Shown here piece after piece: positions 37,233-46,936 of a stretch of DNA of 50,493 nt. Every line of letters begins with the position of its first letter. The stretch's first letter is position 1. Source of the DNA: Actinomycetes bacterium (GTDB lineage Bacteria > Actinomycetota > Acidimicrobiia > Acidimicrobiales > Acidimicrobiaceae); assembly GCA_021819725.1 (NCBI GenBank), contig JAKAQR010000018.1:1-50493 (forward strand), read 5' to 3'. The notes under the pieces are model-generated. The model did not search any database and was not told the DNA's origin. It saw nothing but the letters and a program-made list of their open reading frames with translations. The translations under genes and the position numbers were made by a program.

Positions 37233-38558
37233 GTGATTCCTCGGTATGAATCAGCGGAGTTGACCGCCATCTTCTCCGATCGAAATCGTATGGAGCTTTG
37301 GCGTGATGTCGAGCTCGCAGTGGTGCGAGCGATGGCCGATACCGGTGAACTTGAGCCCAGTCATGTTGCCCCGCTCTTCACCCGTGAGGTGGTGATCGAC
37401 GACGCGTTCGTCGAACGGGTGCTTGCCCGGGAGGCGGTGACCAACCATGACCTGGCGGCCTTTGTCGATGTCTTGCAGGAGACTTACGATACCCCTGCCG
37501 CCCGTTTGCTCCACTTTGGCCTTACCTCCTCCGATATCGTTGACACTGCACTCTCGCTACAGATCGTAGGAGCCATGGAGTTGTTACTCGATGCTGTCGA
37601 TCACCTGCTCGCTACGTTACGCTCCCAAGCGCTGGCCTACCGTGCGATACCGATGCTCGGACGAACCCACGGTATGGCGGCCGAGCCGACTACCTTCGGG
37701 GCCAAAATCGCGCTCTGGGCGTTGGCACTCGATCGAGAGCGTACCCGGCTCGTTCGGGCGAGAGCCCAGATGGCGGTAGGCAAGCTCTCAGGGGCGGTCG
37801 GTACCTACTCGAATATCTCACCTGAACTCGAGGCGAGCGCCCTATCTTCCCTTGGGCTTGAACCGGCGCCAGCTACCCAGGTGATCGGGCGAGACCGTCA
37901 TGCGGAGGTGATTACCGCTCTGGCCTCGACCGCGGCGATGATCGAAGGGTGCGCCCTTGAGATCCGCCATCTCGCACGCAGCGAGGTGATGGAGGTCCAA
38001 GAGCCATTCGCACCTGGTCAGAAGGGCTCCTCCGCGATGCCACACAAGCGCAACCCGATTCTCTCTGAACGCCTCTGTGGCATGGCTCGGCTCGCGAGGA
38101 GTTTCGTGATCCCCGCCCTTGAGGATGTCGCCCTCTGGCATGAGCGCGACATCTCGCACTCCTCCGTCGAGCGGATGATGTTCCCCGACGCCTTTCAGCT
38201 CGTCTACTACATGGTGACCCGCTTTGATCGGCTGGTCGCCGATCTGGTGGTACACGCCGAGTCGATGGAGCGCAACTTGGCCAACACCCATGGCCTGATC
38301 TACTCCCAGAGCCTGTTGCTCGCGATGATCCGCACTGGCCTTGATCGTGATGCGGCATACCGGATCGTGCAAGAGGCCACCACCCGGGTGCTCGCCGGTG
38401 ATGGTGAGCTCGGCGCTATCCTCGCCAAGGATGCACGTTGCCCACTACCTGCAGCCAAGATCGAGGAGTTGACCTCGCTGGATCGCCTGTTGGTCAACCT
38501 CGATTCACTCTTTGGTCGTCTCGATGCCCTCAAGGGGAGCACATGGACCTCGATCTGA
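37233..38558 (+). CDS. purB: Adenylosuccinate lyase
   Basis: PurB releases fumarate from SAICAR and from adenylosuccinate, serving both IMP and AMP synthesis. The 441-residue protein contains LLHFGLTSSDIVDTA, GRTHGMAAEPTTFG and the superfamily signature GQKGSSAMPHKRNPI, whose Ser is the catalytic base. The start is GTG 37233, 6 bases after AAGGAG. It begins 71 bases after purD, the widest gap in the operon, and its 3' end overlaps the purC start by 16 bases. Confidence 0.97.
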   Translation: MIPRYESAELTAIFSDRNRMELWRDVELAVVRAMADTGELEPSHVAPLFTREVVIDDAFVERVLAREAVTNHDLAAFVDVLQETYDTPAARLLHFGLTSSDIVDTALSLQIVGAMELLLDAVDHLLATLRSQALAYRAIPMLGRTHGMAAEPTTFGAKIALWALALDRERTRLVRARAQMAVGKLSGAVGTYSNISPELEASALSSLGLEPAPATQVIGRDRHAEVITALASTAAMIEGCALEIRHLARSEVMEVQEPFAPGQKGSSAMPHKRNPILSERLCGMARLARSFVIPALEDVALWHERDISHSSVERMMFPDAFQLVYYMVTRFDRLVADLVVHAESMERNLANTHGLIYSQSLLLAMIRTGLDRDAAYRIVQEATTRVLAGDGELGAILAKDARCPLPAAKIEELTSLDRLLVNLDSLFGRLDALKGSTWTSI

Positions 38559-39421
38559 TCGCCTCGGGTAAGGTCCGCGAGGTCTACGCCATCCATGATG
38601 ATCCGACGAAGCTGTTGATGGTGGCGACGGACCGCATCAGCGCCTATGATCGGGTCTTCGCTGAACCCGTACTCGACAAGGGACGGCTCTTGAGTGCGAT
38701 CAGCGCTACCGCTTTTGGTGCACTCGGAGACCGCTTTGTGACCCACTTTGTGAGTATCCCAACGGAGGTCCCGGCTGAGTTTGTAGGTCGAGCGACGTTG
38801 GTTCGGCGGGTCGAGATGGTCCCCGTCGAGTGTGTGGCGCGGGGTTATCTGGTCGGCAGTGCCTGGGAGTCCTACCGATCGACGGGGGCGGTCCAAGGGG
38901 TGGCCCTGCCGGCGGGCCTCGCGTTCGGTGACCCGCTCTCACAGCCGATCTTCACGCCGACGACGAAGGAGGAGACGGGGCATGATCGACCGCTTACCCC
39001 CACTGAGTTGCGCAATCTCCATGGAGCGGCGTTGGCCAGTGAACTCGAGGAGCTGACAACGAACGTCTATTCGGTGTTGGCCTCGTGGTTCCGTGAGCAT
39101 GGTTTGACTCTGATCGACTCCAAGTTTGAGTTTGGTCACATCGATGGAGAGCTCGTCCTCGCCGATGAGATCGCTACCCCCGACTCTTCGCGGATTGTCA
39201 GAGGTGAGCCGGGCGCGAACCCGGAGTGGCTCGATAAGCAGCTGCTGCGTGACTGGCTCGGAGAGCAGGGTTTTCGGGGTGACGGTGCGGCCCCAAAGCT
39301 CGATGAGGAGTTGATCGAGCGGGTGCGTGGCGCCTATCGGGAGGTCTTTGAGACTCTCGCTGGCAGCTCCTTCAATGCGTGGCCGGGCCAGAGTCGTGCC
39401 TATCGTGGAGTGGAGCGTTGA
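38543..39421 (+). CDS. purC: SAICAR synthase
   Basis: PurC couples aspartate to CAIR with ATP. The start is ATG 38543 (MDLDLIASGKVREVYAI), preceded by AAGGGGAG inside purB. The 292-residue length is typical of the longer actinobacterial/eukaryotic form. Motifs include SGKVREVY, ATDRISAYD, PVECVARGYLVGSAWESY, LIDSKFEFG and LADEIATPDSSRI. It lies between purB and purS in the operon. Confidence 0.97.
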   Translation: MDLDLIASGKVREVYAIHDDPTKLLMVATDRISAYDRVFAEPVLDKGRLLSAISATAFGALGDRFVTHFVSIPTEVPAEFVGRATLVRRVEMVPVECVARGYLVGSAWESYRSTGAVQGVALPAGLAFGDPLSQPIFTPTTKEETGHDRPLTPTELRNLHGAALASELEELTTNVYSVLASWFREHGLTLIDSKFEFGHIDGELVLADEIATPDSSRIVRGEPGANPEWLDKQLLRDWLGEQGFRGDGAAPKLDEELIERVRGAYREVFETLAGSSFNAWPGQSRAYRGVER

Positions 39422-39465
39422 CCCATAGTGCAGAGGGCGAGTATGTGGAGAGAGAGGGAGAGATC

Positions 39466-39723
39466 ATGAGATATCGCATCAACGTGCAAGTGATGCCCAA
39501 GAGTGGGATCAGTGACCCCGAGGGCAAGGCGATCTACGATGCTGCCCTCCAACTCGGCTACGGTGAGGTTCGTGGCGTTCATGCGGGGAGATCCTTTGTA
39601 GTGGAGGGTGAGTACGCCTCACTCGATGACGCTCGTAAGGGTGCCGAGGAGTTGGCTGGTCGGTTGCTAGCGAACCCGGTGATTCAGAGCTATCAGGTCG
39701 AAAGCGTTGAGGAGCTGGGATGA
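39466..39723 (+). CDS. purS: FGAM synthase small subunit PurS
   Basis: PurS is the small dimeric bridge between PurL and PurQ in the Gram-positive type FGAM synthase complex. The start is ATG 39466 after a GGGAGAG purine run, giving 85 residues (MRYRINVQVMPKSGISDPEGKAIYDAAL...), the normal size; the open frame extends further up only through the purC end. The family motifs VMPKxGIxDPEGxAI and the C-terminal LLANPVIQSYxVE are clear. Its TGA overlaps the purQ start in ATGA. Confidence 0.96.
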   Translation: MRYRINVQVMPKSGISDPEGKAIYDAALQLGYGEVRGVHAGRSFVVEGEYASLDDARKGAEELAGRLLANPVIQSYQVESVEELG

Positions 39724-40379
39724 TTGGGATCGTCGTCTTCCCTGGCTCCAACTGTGAGTTCGACGTCCAGAGTGCCTACGCTGAACTCGGATGTGAGAGC
39801 CAGTTGGTGAGTCATCGTGAACGCACGCTTGACGATTACGAGGCGGTGATTATCCCGGGGGGATTCTCCTATGGGGATTACCTGCGCACTGGAGCGATCG
39901 CACGCTTCTCCCCGATCATGGATGCGGTGACTCGTTTTGCGAACGATGGTGGCCGAGTCTTGGGCATCTGTAACGGTTTCCAGGTGCTCACCGAGGCAGG
40001 GCTGCTGCCAGGGGCGCTGCAGCGCAACGCTGGGTTGCAATTCGTCTGCGGTGAGGTCCTCGTCAGGGTAGAACAGACCACCTCTGTACTGACATCGGGT
40101 ATGGTCCGTGGTGAGGAGTTCTCCCTGCCGATCAACCACTTTGAGGGTAACTATACCGCTGACGCGACGACCCTTGAGCGCCTTGAAGCAGGCGACCAGG
40201 TTGTGCTGAGATACCTTCAGAATCCAAATGGGTCGGCCAACGATATTGCCGGTGTCTCGAACCCGGAAGGCAATGTGGTTGGCCTGATGCCGCACCCCGA
40301 GCGTGCTGGCCTGGGATTCGGTTTGGCCGCTCCCGCAAGAAAGTTGTTGGCCTCGGTACTACAGCCGCAGTTTGCCTGA
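39720..40379 (+). CDS. purQ: FGAM synthase glutaminase subunit PurQ
   Basis: PurQ hydrolyses glutamine and passes ammonia to PurL. The 219-residue protein is a class I glutamine amidotransferase: IGIVVFPGSNCEFD, the oxyanion segment IIPGGFSYGDYLRTGA, the nucleophile Cys84 in GICNGFQVL, and the catalytic His and Glu in GLMPHPERAG. ATG 39720 overlaps the purS stop. It is the last gene of the operon and converges with a membrane-protein gene; a modest inverted repeat (TGACCGA/TCGGTCA, 40431-40460) lies between them. Confidence 0.97.
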   Translation: MIGIVVFPGSNCEFDVQSAYAELGCESQLVSHRERTLDDYEAVIIPGGFSYGDYLRTGAIARFSPIMDAVTRFANDGGRVLGICNGFQVLTEAGLLPGALQRNAGLQFVCGEVLVRVEQTTSVLTSGMVRGEEFSLPINHFEGNYTADATTLERLEAGDQVVLRYLQNPNGSANDIAGVSNPEGNVVGLMPHPERAGLGFGLAAPARKLLASVLQPQFA

Positions 40380-40464
40380 TCGACCAGGTGCCTGAGCGCG
40401 ACAACCTCCGTTGCAAAGAGAGTTGGTTGATGACCGAGACGACAGGGTCGGCTTCGGTCACTGT

Positions 40465-42948
40465 TCAGCGTCCCTGCTTTACCGTTGATCGACGTCGTAG
40501 CGTCTCAAGGAGCCTGTACAGTGCGAGGCCGAGCAGGCCAGTGAATGCGAACAACTCCCCGACTCCCAGCAACGCTGGGCCATAGGTGATCTCGATGACG
40601 CGCGTGCCGGCGGGAACGGTGGCAGACATGAGATCACCCGTCGCGCGATGGATAGCGATTGGGTGACCATTTGCTGTCGCGTGCCAACCTGGTACATCGG
40701 TGATCCGAATCATGAGTTTTTGCCTACGGGGTGCTCGGACATCGACGACGTATCGTGCATCGTTCGGATGGCTCGTTGTGTTCACGATGTCGCTCCGTTG
40801 GTGGGCTCGTGATTGGGTCGTTACTGCTTGACCTTTGGTGGTAGCCGTTGGTTTGGCGAAGCTAAACCGGTGTGAGCCGAGAACCCGAACGACGTTGAGT
40901 GCCAAGCCACTCGCCGTAACCGTCCCGACCAACTGCGTGCCCTTCGGAATCGGAAGCGGAGATTGGACGATGAGATAACCTATCCCGTAGGCGCGAGCCA
41001 GGCTCGCCGAGTTGACGATAGGGCTGAACAGGTTAGCTCCTGTCTGGTAACTGTTGACGTGGGGTGCCGGGTAGGCATTCAAGAAAGCATGGGGTATCAC
41101 GGGATCATACATAGCGAACTCAGCGATGCCGTAGGCAAGGTTCATCTCCGGGTACAGTCCGATACCGTCCCATTGGAAGAGGGCGCACGACGTCGCCGTT
41201 TCACCAGGGGTACAGGGCTGTTTGACGCTGTCGAGACCCACGAGCGAGGTGCCAACGAGCCGCTTGAGCGCTTTGACCGCTGGCGTAACCGGATAGGTGG
41301 TCGGTTCGTAGGAGTTGATTCCTACCCCTGCCACCACAAGAAAGCCAGCCTGGGCCGCGACTAACACGCCCATCGCCGAACGCACTCTACGGGCGTTCCG
41401 TGTTCCAAGGCGTTGATGGGTGTGTTGATGGAGTTGCAGTAGCAACGCCATTACGAGGAGCCCCAATACCTCTGCAGTCGGCCAGTAGAGGGAGCGCTGC
41501 CGTAGTGCGGTCGCCTGGGAAGCGGTCAGATGGCCCCCAGGGAGGGCGACGGCACCGATCGATGACCTGTCCCATAGCACGGTCAGGACGACGACCATGA
41601 TCCCGACCGAGATGGCAAAGGCGATCTTTGTTCTCGGTTCACACCAATGCCGAAGGAGCACTTCGAGTCCAAGGCCAGCCAGTAGAGCGATCGCGAATCC
41701 GAGCATGGCCAGGATGCGCTGGGGTGCGACGCTTCCAAGGCCGAGGTCGGCGATCAGGTGCTGGATAGGCGCGCCCGAGCCGATCTGATAGGCGACAAGC
41801 AACGCTCCGACTGCTGAGGCCGTGAGCCCGACGACGATGGGACGGCGCCACCAGACAATGATGGCCGTGCTGGCCAAGACGAGGGCGATGACTCCGACAT
41901 AGGCGGCCGTTTCGTAGTAGTTCGACGATCCAAAGAAGGTGCCATTGGGGAACGCTTTGGTGGCGAATGGTAAGCCGTCGTAGCCCTGTGCGACGAGCAG
42001 CGTGAGTGCATGGAACGACAGCCCGACACTTGCCCCTTCGCTGTTGCGCACCGAGCCCCGTAACGTCTGGATACCAGGTAGCCAGAGGGGCATGGCGAGT
42101 GCGAGTCCGATGCCTAAGCCAATCCCGAGCCGTCGAACCCCTGCCCAATCGATTCGGTTGCCATTCAGTCGTCGTGCAATGCCAGCGAAGCCAAAGAGCA
42201 GCCCGAAGGCCCCTGCCATGAGTACGTAGACCTCAGGGAAGCCGCCGTAGATAGAGAAGGCGACGGAGAGCGCAAGGAGCCCATACCATTTTGCTCGATC
42301 ACCTGGCTTTGCCCGATAGAGGAGAATCCCAGCAGCGAGAAGCCACCCTGCCCAAGCGAGTGGTCCGCTGATTGCCCAACCGAGCCAGCCAGCGAAGGCC
42401 CCTGATAACATTGCGGTGGTGCCGGCGAAGGTCGCCGACAATGGCCTGAGACCTAGCAACCGCGAGGTTAGGTAGGTTCCAGTGCCGGCGATCAGGAGCT
42501 TCATGGCAACTGTAACCAGATAGGCGAATCGCAGCGGCACCAGATAACCGATCAGTGTCGGTAGGGCGAGCGGAGCTGATTCGAAATTCAAGAATTGTGG
42601 GAGCCCGGTGCCTGACAGGTCGTTCCAGAGCGGAAACTGTCCGTGATGGACGAGTTCCCAATCTAGCGTATTCCAGGCGGCGCCCTGCGTAACGATGTCG
42701 CCGTTGATGATGCCACGTGGCGCTCTGGTGGCGTGGGCGAGTCGAGTCAGGAGCGAGAGGTGTCGACCGAGATCCGCTGGACCAAAACCAGCACCATCCT
42801 TGATGGCTGGGGAGAGGTAGAGACAGATCACTGCCACAAGGAAGACAACCCCCGCCAGATCACCGGCGTAGAGACTCCACAGCGTTCGCAGCCGTAGTTG
42901 CATGCGCCTGTACTGCGGATCCGAGGCTGGGATCGCTGTCAATGCCAA
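40465..42948 (-). CDS. YfhO-like polytopic membrane protein
   Basis: The 827-residue product has a dozen or so hydrophobic segments, an extracytoplasmic region, and a C-terminal domain with the YfhO-type phrase IRITDVPGWHATANGHPI...TVPAGTRVIEITYGP followed by a last membrane helix (LFAFTGLLGLALYRLL). YfhO-family proteins are GT-C-like membrane proteins; the best studied members help to glycosylate teichoic acids. The early loop NDLSGTGLPQFLNFESAPLALP corresponds to the first extracellular loop of such proteins. TTG 42948 follows AGGG; ATG 42903 is an alternative start. Its relative at 43440-45866 is divergent. A role in surface glycan modification is inference. Confidence 0.8.
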   Translation of the reverse strand: MALTAIPASDPQYRRMQLRLRTLWSLYAGDLAGVVFLVAVICLYLSPAIKDGAGFGPADLGRHLSLLTRLAHATRAPRGIINGDIVTQGAAWNTLDWELVHHGQFPLWNDLSGTGLPQFLNFESAPLALPTLIGYLVPLRFAYLVTVAMKLLIAGTGTYLTSRLLGLRPLSATFAGTTAMLSGAFAGWLGWAISGPLAWAGWLLAAGILLYRAKPGDRAKWYGLLALSVAFSIYGGFPEVYVLMAGAFGLLFGFAGIARRLNGNRIDWAGVRRLGIGLGIGLALAMPLWLPGIQTLRGSVRNSEGASVGLSFHALTLLVAQGYDGLPFATKAFPNGTFFGSSNYYETAAYVGVIALVLASTAIIVWWRRPIVVGLTASAVGALLVAYQIGSGAPIQHLIADLGLGSVAPQRILAMLGFAIALLAGLGLEVLLRHWCEPRTKIAFAISVGIMVVVLTVLWDRSSIGAVALPGGHLTASQATALRQRSLYWPTAEVLGLLVMALLLQLHQHTHQRLGTRNARRVRSAMGVLVAAQAGFLVVAGVGINSYEPTTYPVTPAVKALKRLVGTSLVGLDSVKQPCTPGETATSCALFQWDGIGLYPEMNLAYGIAEFAMYDPVIPHAFLNAYPAPHVNSYQTGANLFSPIVNSASLARAYGIGYLIVQSPLPIPKGTQLVGTVTASGLALNVVRVLGSHRFSFAKPTATTKGQAVTTQSRAHQRSDIVNTTSHPNDARYVVDVRAPRRQKLMIRITDVPGWHATANGHPIAIHRATGDLMSATVPAGTRVIEITYGPALLGVGELFAFTGLLGLALYRLLETLRRRSTVKQGR

Positions 42949-43439
42949 CTCATGACCCTGCTTGGCTTCGTATAGGTGGCCATCTGAAAACTGTCATTGA
43001 CCGCTATATCGCACGGAGAGAGGACGACGCAACACGCGTCGATTCGAAACCTAGATCTGCCTAGCCCGAACTCCTCCGAGTCTCCCTGTGATCTCGCGAG
43101 CATGATCACAGGTTAGGGTGTAGGTGGCGTATCACTGCCCAAAGCCAGATTAACCCTTTTGTAGTGTGCTCGCGGTTCATCCGTGGATTGCTGGCGAGCA
43201 TGCCATTCTCGCCGGTGATGTAGCGCTTACCGGTAACACTGCGCTCGCTATCAAGAGATCCCATAGGTAAGAATCGTCTGGCGACACCTTCGCCAGCGTA
43301 AAGGAGGCGGTTGCCCCCTCGAGCTCCGTCTGCACCGCAAAAACGTGGCAAACGTCTCCAGGCGGCTAGACCGATAGGATTGTACCGGAAGTTGTGCCTG
43401 TAGCTGGAGAACCGCTCGTTCTCGGTTGATGTTGGTTAG
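42949..43439. other. Divergent intergenic region between two YfhO-like genes
   Basis: These 490 bases separate two divergently transcribed membrane-protein genes and should contain both promoters. Short frames are present, none convincing. No strong repeat, hairpin or promoter box was identified. Confidence 0.5.
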
Positions 43440-45866
43440 GTGGTTGTGGCTCATACGCAGGAGAGATCGGCCAGCCGCAGTACGTGGTCTCGCCACCTCA
43501 TCGCGCTGGCGTTCTTCGTGGTGCTCCTCGGCGTGATCTATGGTCCGGTCGTGCTCGGTCATGCATCGCTGAAGACGGACACCGATTGGCCGACTGGACC
43601 GTTGTTTGTCATTGACCCAAGCGCTGGTGGCTACATCAGCCTTCCCCTAGAGCAACTGGGAATCCAGGCATGGCTACACCTACGCCTACCATTCATCGAC
43701 CCCTACCAAGCCTTTGGCATTCCATTGCTTGCATCCCAGGGTGTACCTGTCTTCCTGCCTGAGCTCATCGTCCACCTACTGGTGTCCTCGAACTACTCGA
43801 TCTGGAACATTCTTCGACTACTGGCGCTGAGCTTTGGCACCTATCTCCTCGCTACCTCCTTTGGCCAGTCGCTGATCGCGGGGATCGCAGCAGGTGTAGG
43901 GGTCAGCCTTGCCGGTGTCGTTCCCCCCAACGTCAACTTAGAGATGCTCAATCCCTTGATGGTACTGCCCTTTGTGCTTTTGAGTCTTCGCTACCTTCTG
44001 GATCCATCGAAGCCGCGCAAGTATGTGTACACCCTTGGTTTCGCGACGGGCGTGTTCTTCCTCGCTACCTCCGGTTTCCAGGAGGCCCTGCCGCTGTTAG
44101 CAGTCGTCGTACTCATTTTCGGCATAGCTATGATCATTCATTTTGGGACCTTCGCCGACAGGCTGAGAGTATGGCTGACGCTTGGGGCAGGGGTCTTCGG
44201 GGTTCTCATTGGGAGTATCGGTCTTCTCCCCACCTTGAGCGCGGTCAGTGCTGGGATGGGAGAGAATGGGCCGCTCAAGTATCTTGGCTCCGTCCCTCCG
44301 TTCTGGTTAGCGACCCTAAGCTTGCCCCATATCTCAGGACCAGGCATGGTCGCACAGCCGACAGACTTGGGCCAAGCGGTGTGGGTGCTCGGTACTCCGG
44401 TGCTTGGGCTTGTCATCGTGCTTGCGGTGTTTGGCGCGTTGCGCCATCGAAGTGTGTCGCTATGGTATGTCGGGCCAAGTCTGTTCCTGGTGGCGTTTGG
44501 CATCCTCGGTTATGCAAACCTTCTTGGTGTACTCGATGTGTTCGGGTTCTTTCCCTTTGATTCGATCAATATGTTGCGTGTCTTGGGATTTGTCTGGTGG
44601 TTGCCGTGGTGCCTGTTGTTGGGTTTTGTCATCTCGGTCGCAAAGTCCTTCAAGCTCTATGAGATCATCGCGTCTCTATTGGTGGCTACTGCCTTTGACC
44701 TAGTGCTCTATGCCCATTTCGAGACCGCTCTGCGCATTGGCCATCAGCTCGATGGTTTAGGTATCGCGCGCCACGCCCTCTTCATTGCGGGCATTACCCT
44801 CATGGTATTCGCCCTCGGGATTTGGAGCGCCAAAGCCATCGGTAGCGGAGCGTTGGCGGCGCTGGTCTTTGTCGTAGTAACCGTCCTGTTGTTGCCGACG
44901 AACTTTTTTCCGCCACAGGCGGGTGTCTCGTTGGATCATCTCCAAGGGAGTACGATTCCTCAGTCTGATAGCCTGACCTTTAACCCTGGAGAGTGGCAGT
45001 TGCCCACCGATGTGAACTCTGTACAGGTATTTGGCCCGATTCTCCCTAAGCCCTACAGCTCGATTGTGGCGGCTCTTGTCCCCGCAAGCCAGACCACCAC
45101 TGGTTTAAACGGGGTGAACGTCGGGCAGCCAACGCTTTTTGGAGCCACGGTCACTGCGCATCTGGTGACGATCTTAAAGAGCCTCGGCGTGAATGAGATT
45201 GCTAGTACCCAGGCATTCGTGCCTACTGGTTTGGGGCCGATCCCGAGGTGTTCCACGGGATCACTAGCCCGGACTGCCGATGATGGCTTGTGTTTGATGG
45301 GTCGTGGTGAGTTCGTCGGTGGAAGTCGATCTGATGCGAATTTTCTCTACAAACTCCAGGGTGTGGATCCGATCCTCGCGTCTGAGGTGCATGCTTCGAG
45401 TGTGTCGAGCGATGCGGTTGGTCTTGCTCGCGTGCTGCAGATGATTCACGATGACGGTGGGGTGCTCCCAAGGGTAGCTTACCTAACCAGTGGGAATGGA
45501 ACGCCCCTGCTTGCTCGCGGTGTTGTTGGTATGAGTAGAGATGCAACGACGCAATCGGTTGTGGTACGGGCTCGGGCGCACACTGCCGGTTTTGTGGTCT
45601 TACGCGATACGTATCTCTCTGGTATGCACTGCCGCGTCAATGGGAGATCCGAGCGTTGCGTTCCCGTTGATGGTGGACTTTGGACCGCCGTTCACATCCC
45701 AGCTGGCACGTCGGTAACGACACTCGGCTACGTTGGCCTTGGCGTGAGGGTCGAGTTTGTGATCGGGGTGATCGGGGTGATGGCGCTAGCATTCGGGTGG
45801 TTGGGGGTGTTGTTCGTCTCGGGTCGTGACCACTTTGGGAGCCACATCGATTCCACGGTTTCATGA
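43440..45866 (+). CDS. YfhO-like polytopic membrane protein
   Basis: The 808-residue product starts with a basic, Ser/Arg-rich tail and a first membrane helix (LIALAFFVVLLGVIYGPVVLG), then many hydrophobic helices up to about residue 490, an extracytoplasmic region, a beta-rich domain (VVVRARAHTAGFVVLRDTYLSGMHCRVNGR...VPAGTSVTTLGYV) and a last helix (FVIGVIGVMALAFGWLGVLFV). The layout matches the divergent neighbour at 40465-42948 and the YfhO family, with DPYQAFGIPLLASQGVPVFLPE in the first large loop. Start codons GTG 43440 and GTG 43446 are both possible; AGGTGG overlaps them. A GT-C-like role in surface glycosylation is inferred from the family only. Confidence 0.8.
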   Translation: MVVAHTQERSASRSTWSRHLIALAFFVVLLGVIYGPVVLGHASLKTDTDWPTGPLFVIDPSAGGYISLPLEQLGIQAWLHLRLPFIDPYQAFGIPLLASQGVPVFLPELIVHLLVSSNYSIWNILRLLALSFGTYLLATSFGQSLIAGIAAGVGVSLAGVVPPNVNLEMLNPLMVLPFVLLSLRYLLDPSKPRKYVYTLGFATGVFFLATSGFQEALPLLAVVVLIFGIAMIIHFGTFADRLRVWLTLGAGVFGVLIGSIGLLPTLSAVSAGMGENGPLKYLGSVPPFWLATLSLPHISGPGMVAQPTDLGQAVWVLGTPVLGLVIVLAVFGALRHRSVSLWYVGPSLFLVAFGILGYANLLGVLDVFGFFPFDSINMLRVLGFVWWLPWCLLLGFVISVAKSFKLYEIIASLLVATAFDLVLYAHFETALRIGHQLDGLGIARHALFIAGITLMVFALGIWSAKAIGSGALAALVFVVVTVLLLPTNFFPPQAGVSLDHLQGSTIPQSDSLTFNPGEWQLPTDVNSVQVFGPILPKPYSSIVAALVPASQTTTGLNGVNVGQPTLFGATVTAHLVTILKSLGVNEIASTQAFVPTGLGPIPRCSTGSLARTADDGLCLMGRGEFVGGSRSDANFLYKLQGVDPILASEVHASSVSSDAVGLARVLQMIHDDGGVLPRVAYLTSGNGTPLLARGVVGMSRDATTQSVVVRARAHTAGFVVLRDTYLSGMHCRVNGRSERCVPVDGGLWTAVHIPAGTSVTTLGYVGLGVRVEFVIGVIGVMALAFGWLGVLFVSGRDHFGSHIDSTVS

Positions 45867-46020
45867 TTGACGCATGAGCAAACCAAGCCGAGATGAGCGG
45901 AGGCTCCCAGAGTTCCTTGCATGCAGCCTTGAGGATGATCTCCCGATCGCGTAGGCCAAGGCATCCCCCTCGGTGGTGGCTCCGCGGAATCCGCATCCAA
46001 GTTTGAGTGCAACGATGGCG

Positions 46021-46754
46021 CTACGTTGGGTTGAAACTTGTCAACGGACCCTGGAGGAATATGCCACGTTGCTTTCGTGCCAACGCGACTTGATGTTTTT
46101 GGGCTAACGCGACCAACTGCCGTTTCGGCTCTTCATCGCAGACAACGAGAGGTAGCACACGTGAATTAATCGCTTTAGCAAGAAGAAGGGCACGTGTATG
46201 CGCTCTCTCGATGTCGTGGTCGTCGCCGGTGACGGAGGCCTCTACGGCGACATAGACGTGTTCCCCTTCGTGGGCAGTACCCTCCAGGATCACATCAAGA
46301 AGATCGAGTTCGTTCTCCTCACTTTCTATAAGTTGAGCCGAGAGTTCATAGCGTTCATCGCCGGAGACGGCACGAACGCCAATCATGTCCTTGCGGCGTA
46401 CGAAGGCCCGGGGCTGTGCCATGATCTCCCTTTCGAGATCCCGGCCCTCCATGCGATCGAGATAGTTCTCCATGCGATCGAGACGGCTCTCTATCTGCTC
46501 GAAACTTTTCTCTATCCGATCCATTGGACCAGTGAGAGCTGCGAACTGGACATCCGCTCAGCGAGTGCTGCGAGCAGTTCAAATGCTCTGTCAAGCTTTT
46601 CGCTGATGATGGCAATTTGACGAGAGTTTTCGCTGACTAGCTCCGGTAAGGTCTGGAGACGATCTCCCAGGAGCTCCGCTCGGCCAGCCTCCTTCCACTC
46701 CGGATTCTCGCTGAGGGCTTTCAATAGATCACTGGTCGAGTTGATAACCGCCAT
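46021..46754 (-). pseudogene. Coiled-coil PD-(D/E)XK-like protein split by a frameshift
   Basis: Two overlapping frames make one protein of a known uncharacterised family. The first (46754 to 46512) reads LKALSENPEWKEAGRAELLGDRLQTLPELV and a helical AIISEKLDRAFELLAALAER. The second (from ATG 46524 to 46021) continues the coiled coil (MDRIEKSFEQIESRLDRMENYLDRMEGRDLER) and ends in a nuclease-like fold with LDLLDVILEG and VYVAVEASVTGDDHDIERAHTRALLLAKA, matching the D...E-x-S pattern of PD-(D/E)XK domains. Upstream of ATG 46524 the second frame reads DVQFAALTGP, which joins well to AALAER; one missing base near 46555 explains the break. It could be a true pseudogene, a sequencing error, or two coupled proteins. 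Confidence 0.7.
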
Positions 46755-46936
46755 ATACAGGGTTCGAGCTGGTACTTTGCGGGCTTACTGAGCAGCCTCC
46801 ACGATCTTTAGGACCGCATCGGTCCAATTTATGCGATCAGAAGAACCTTTAGTCGCGCGCCTAACTGAGAGTGCCCTGGGTTAGACCGAGGGTGACGGGT
46901 CAGAGATCAGAACAGCAAACACCCCGGATGCTCATC

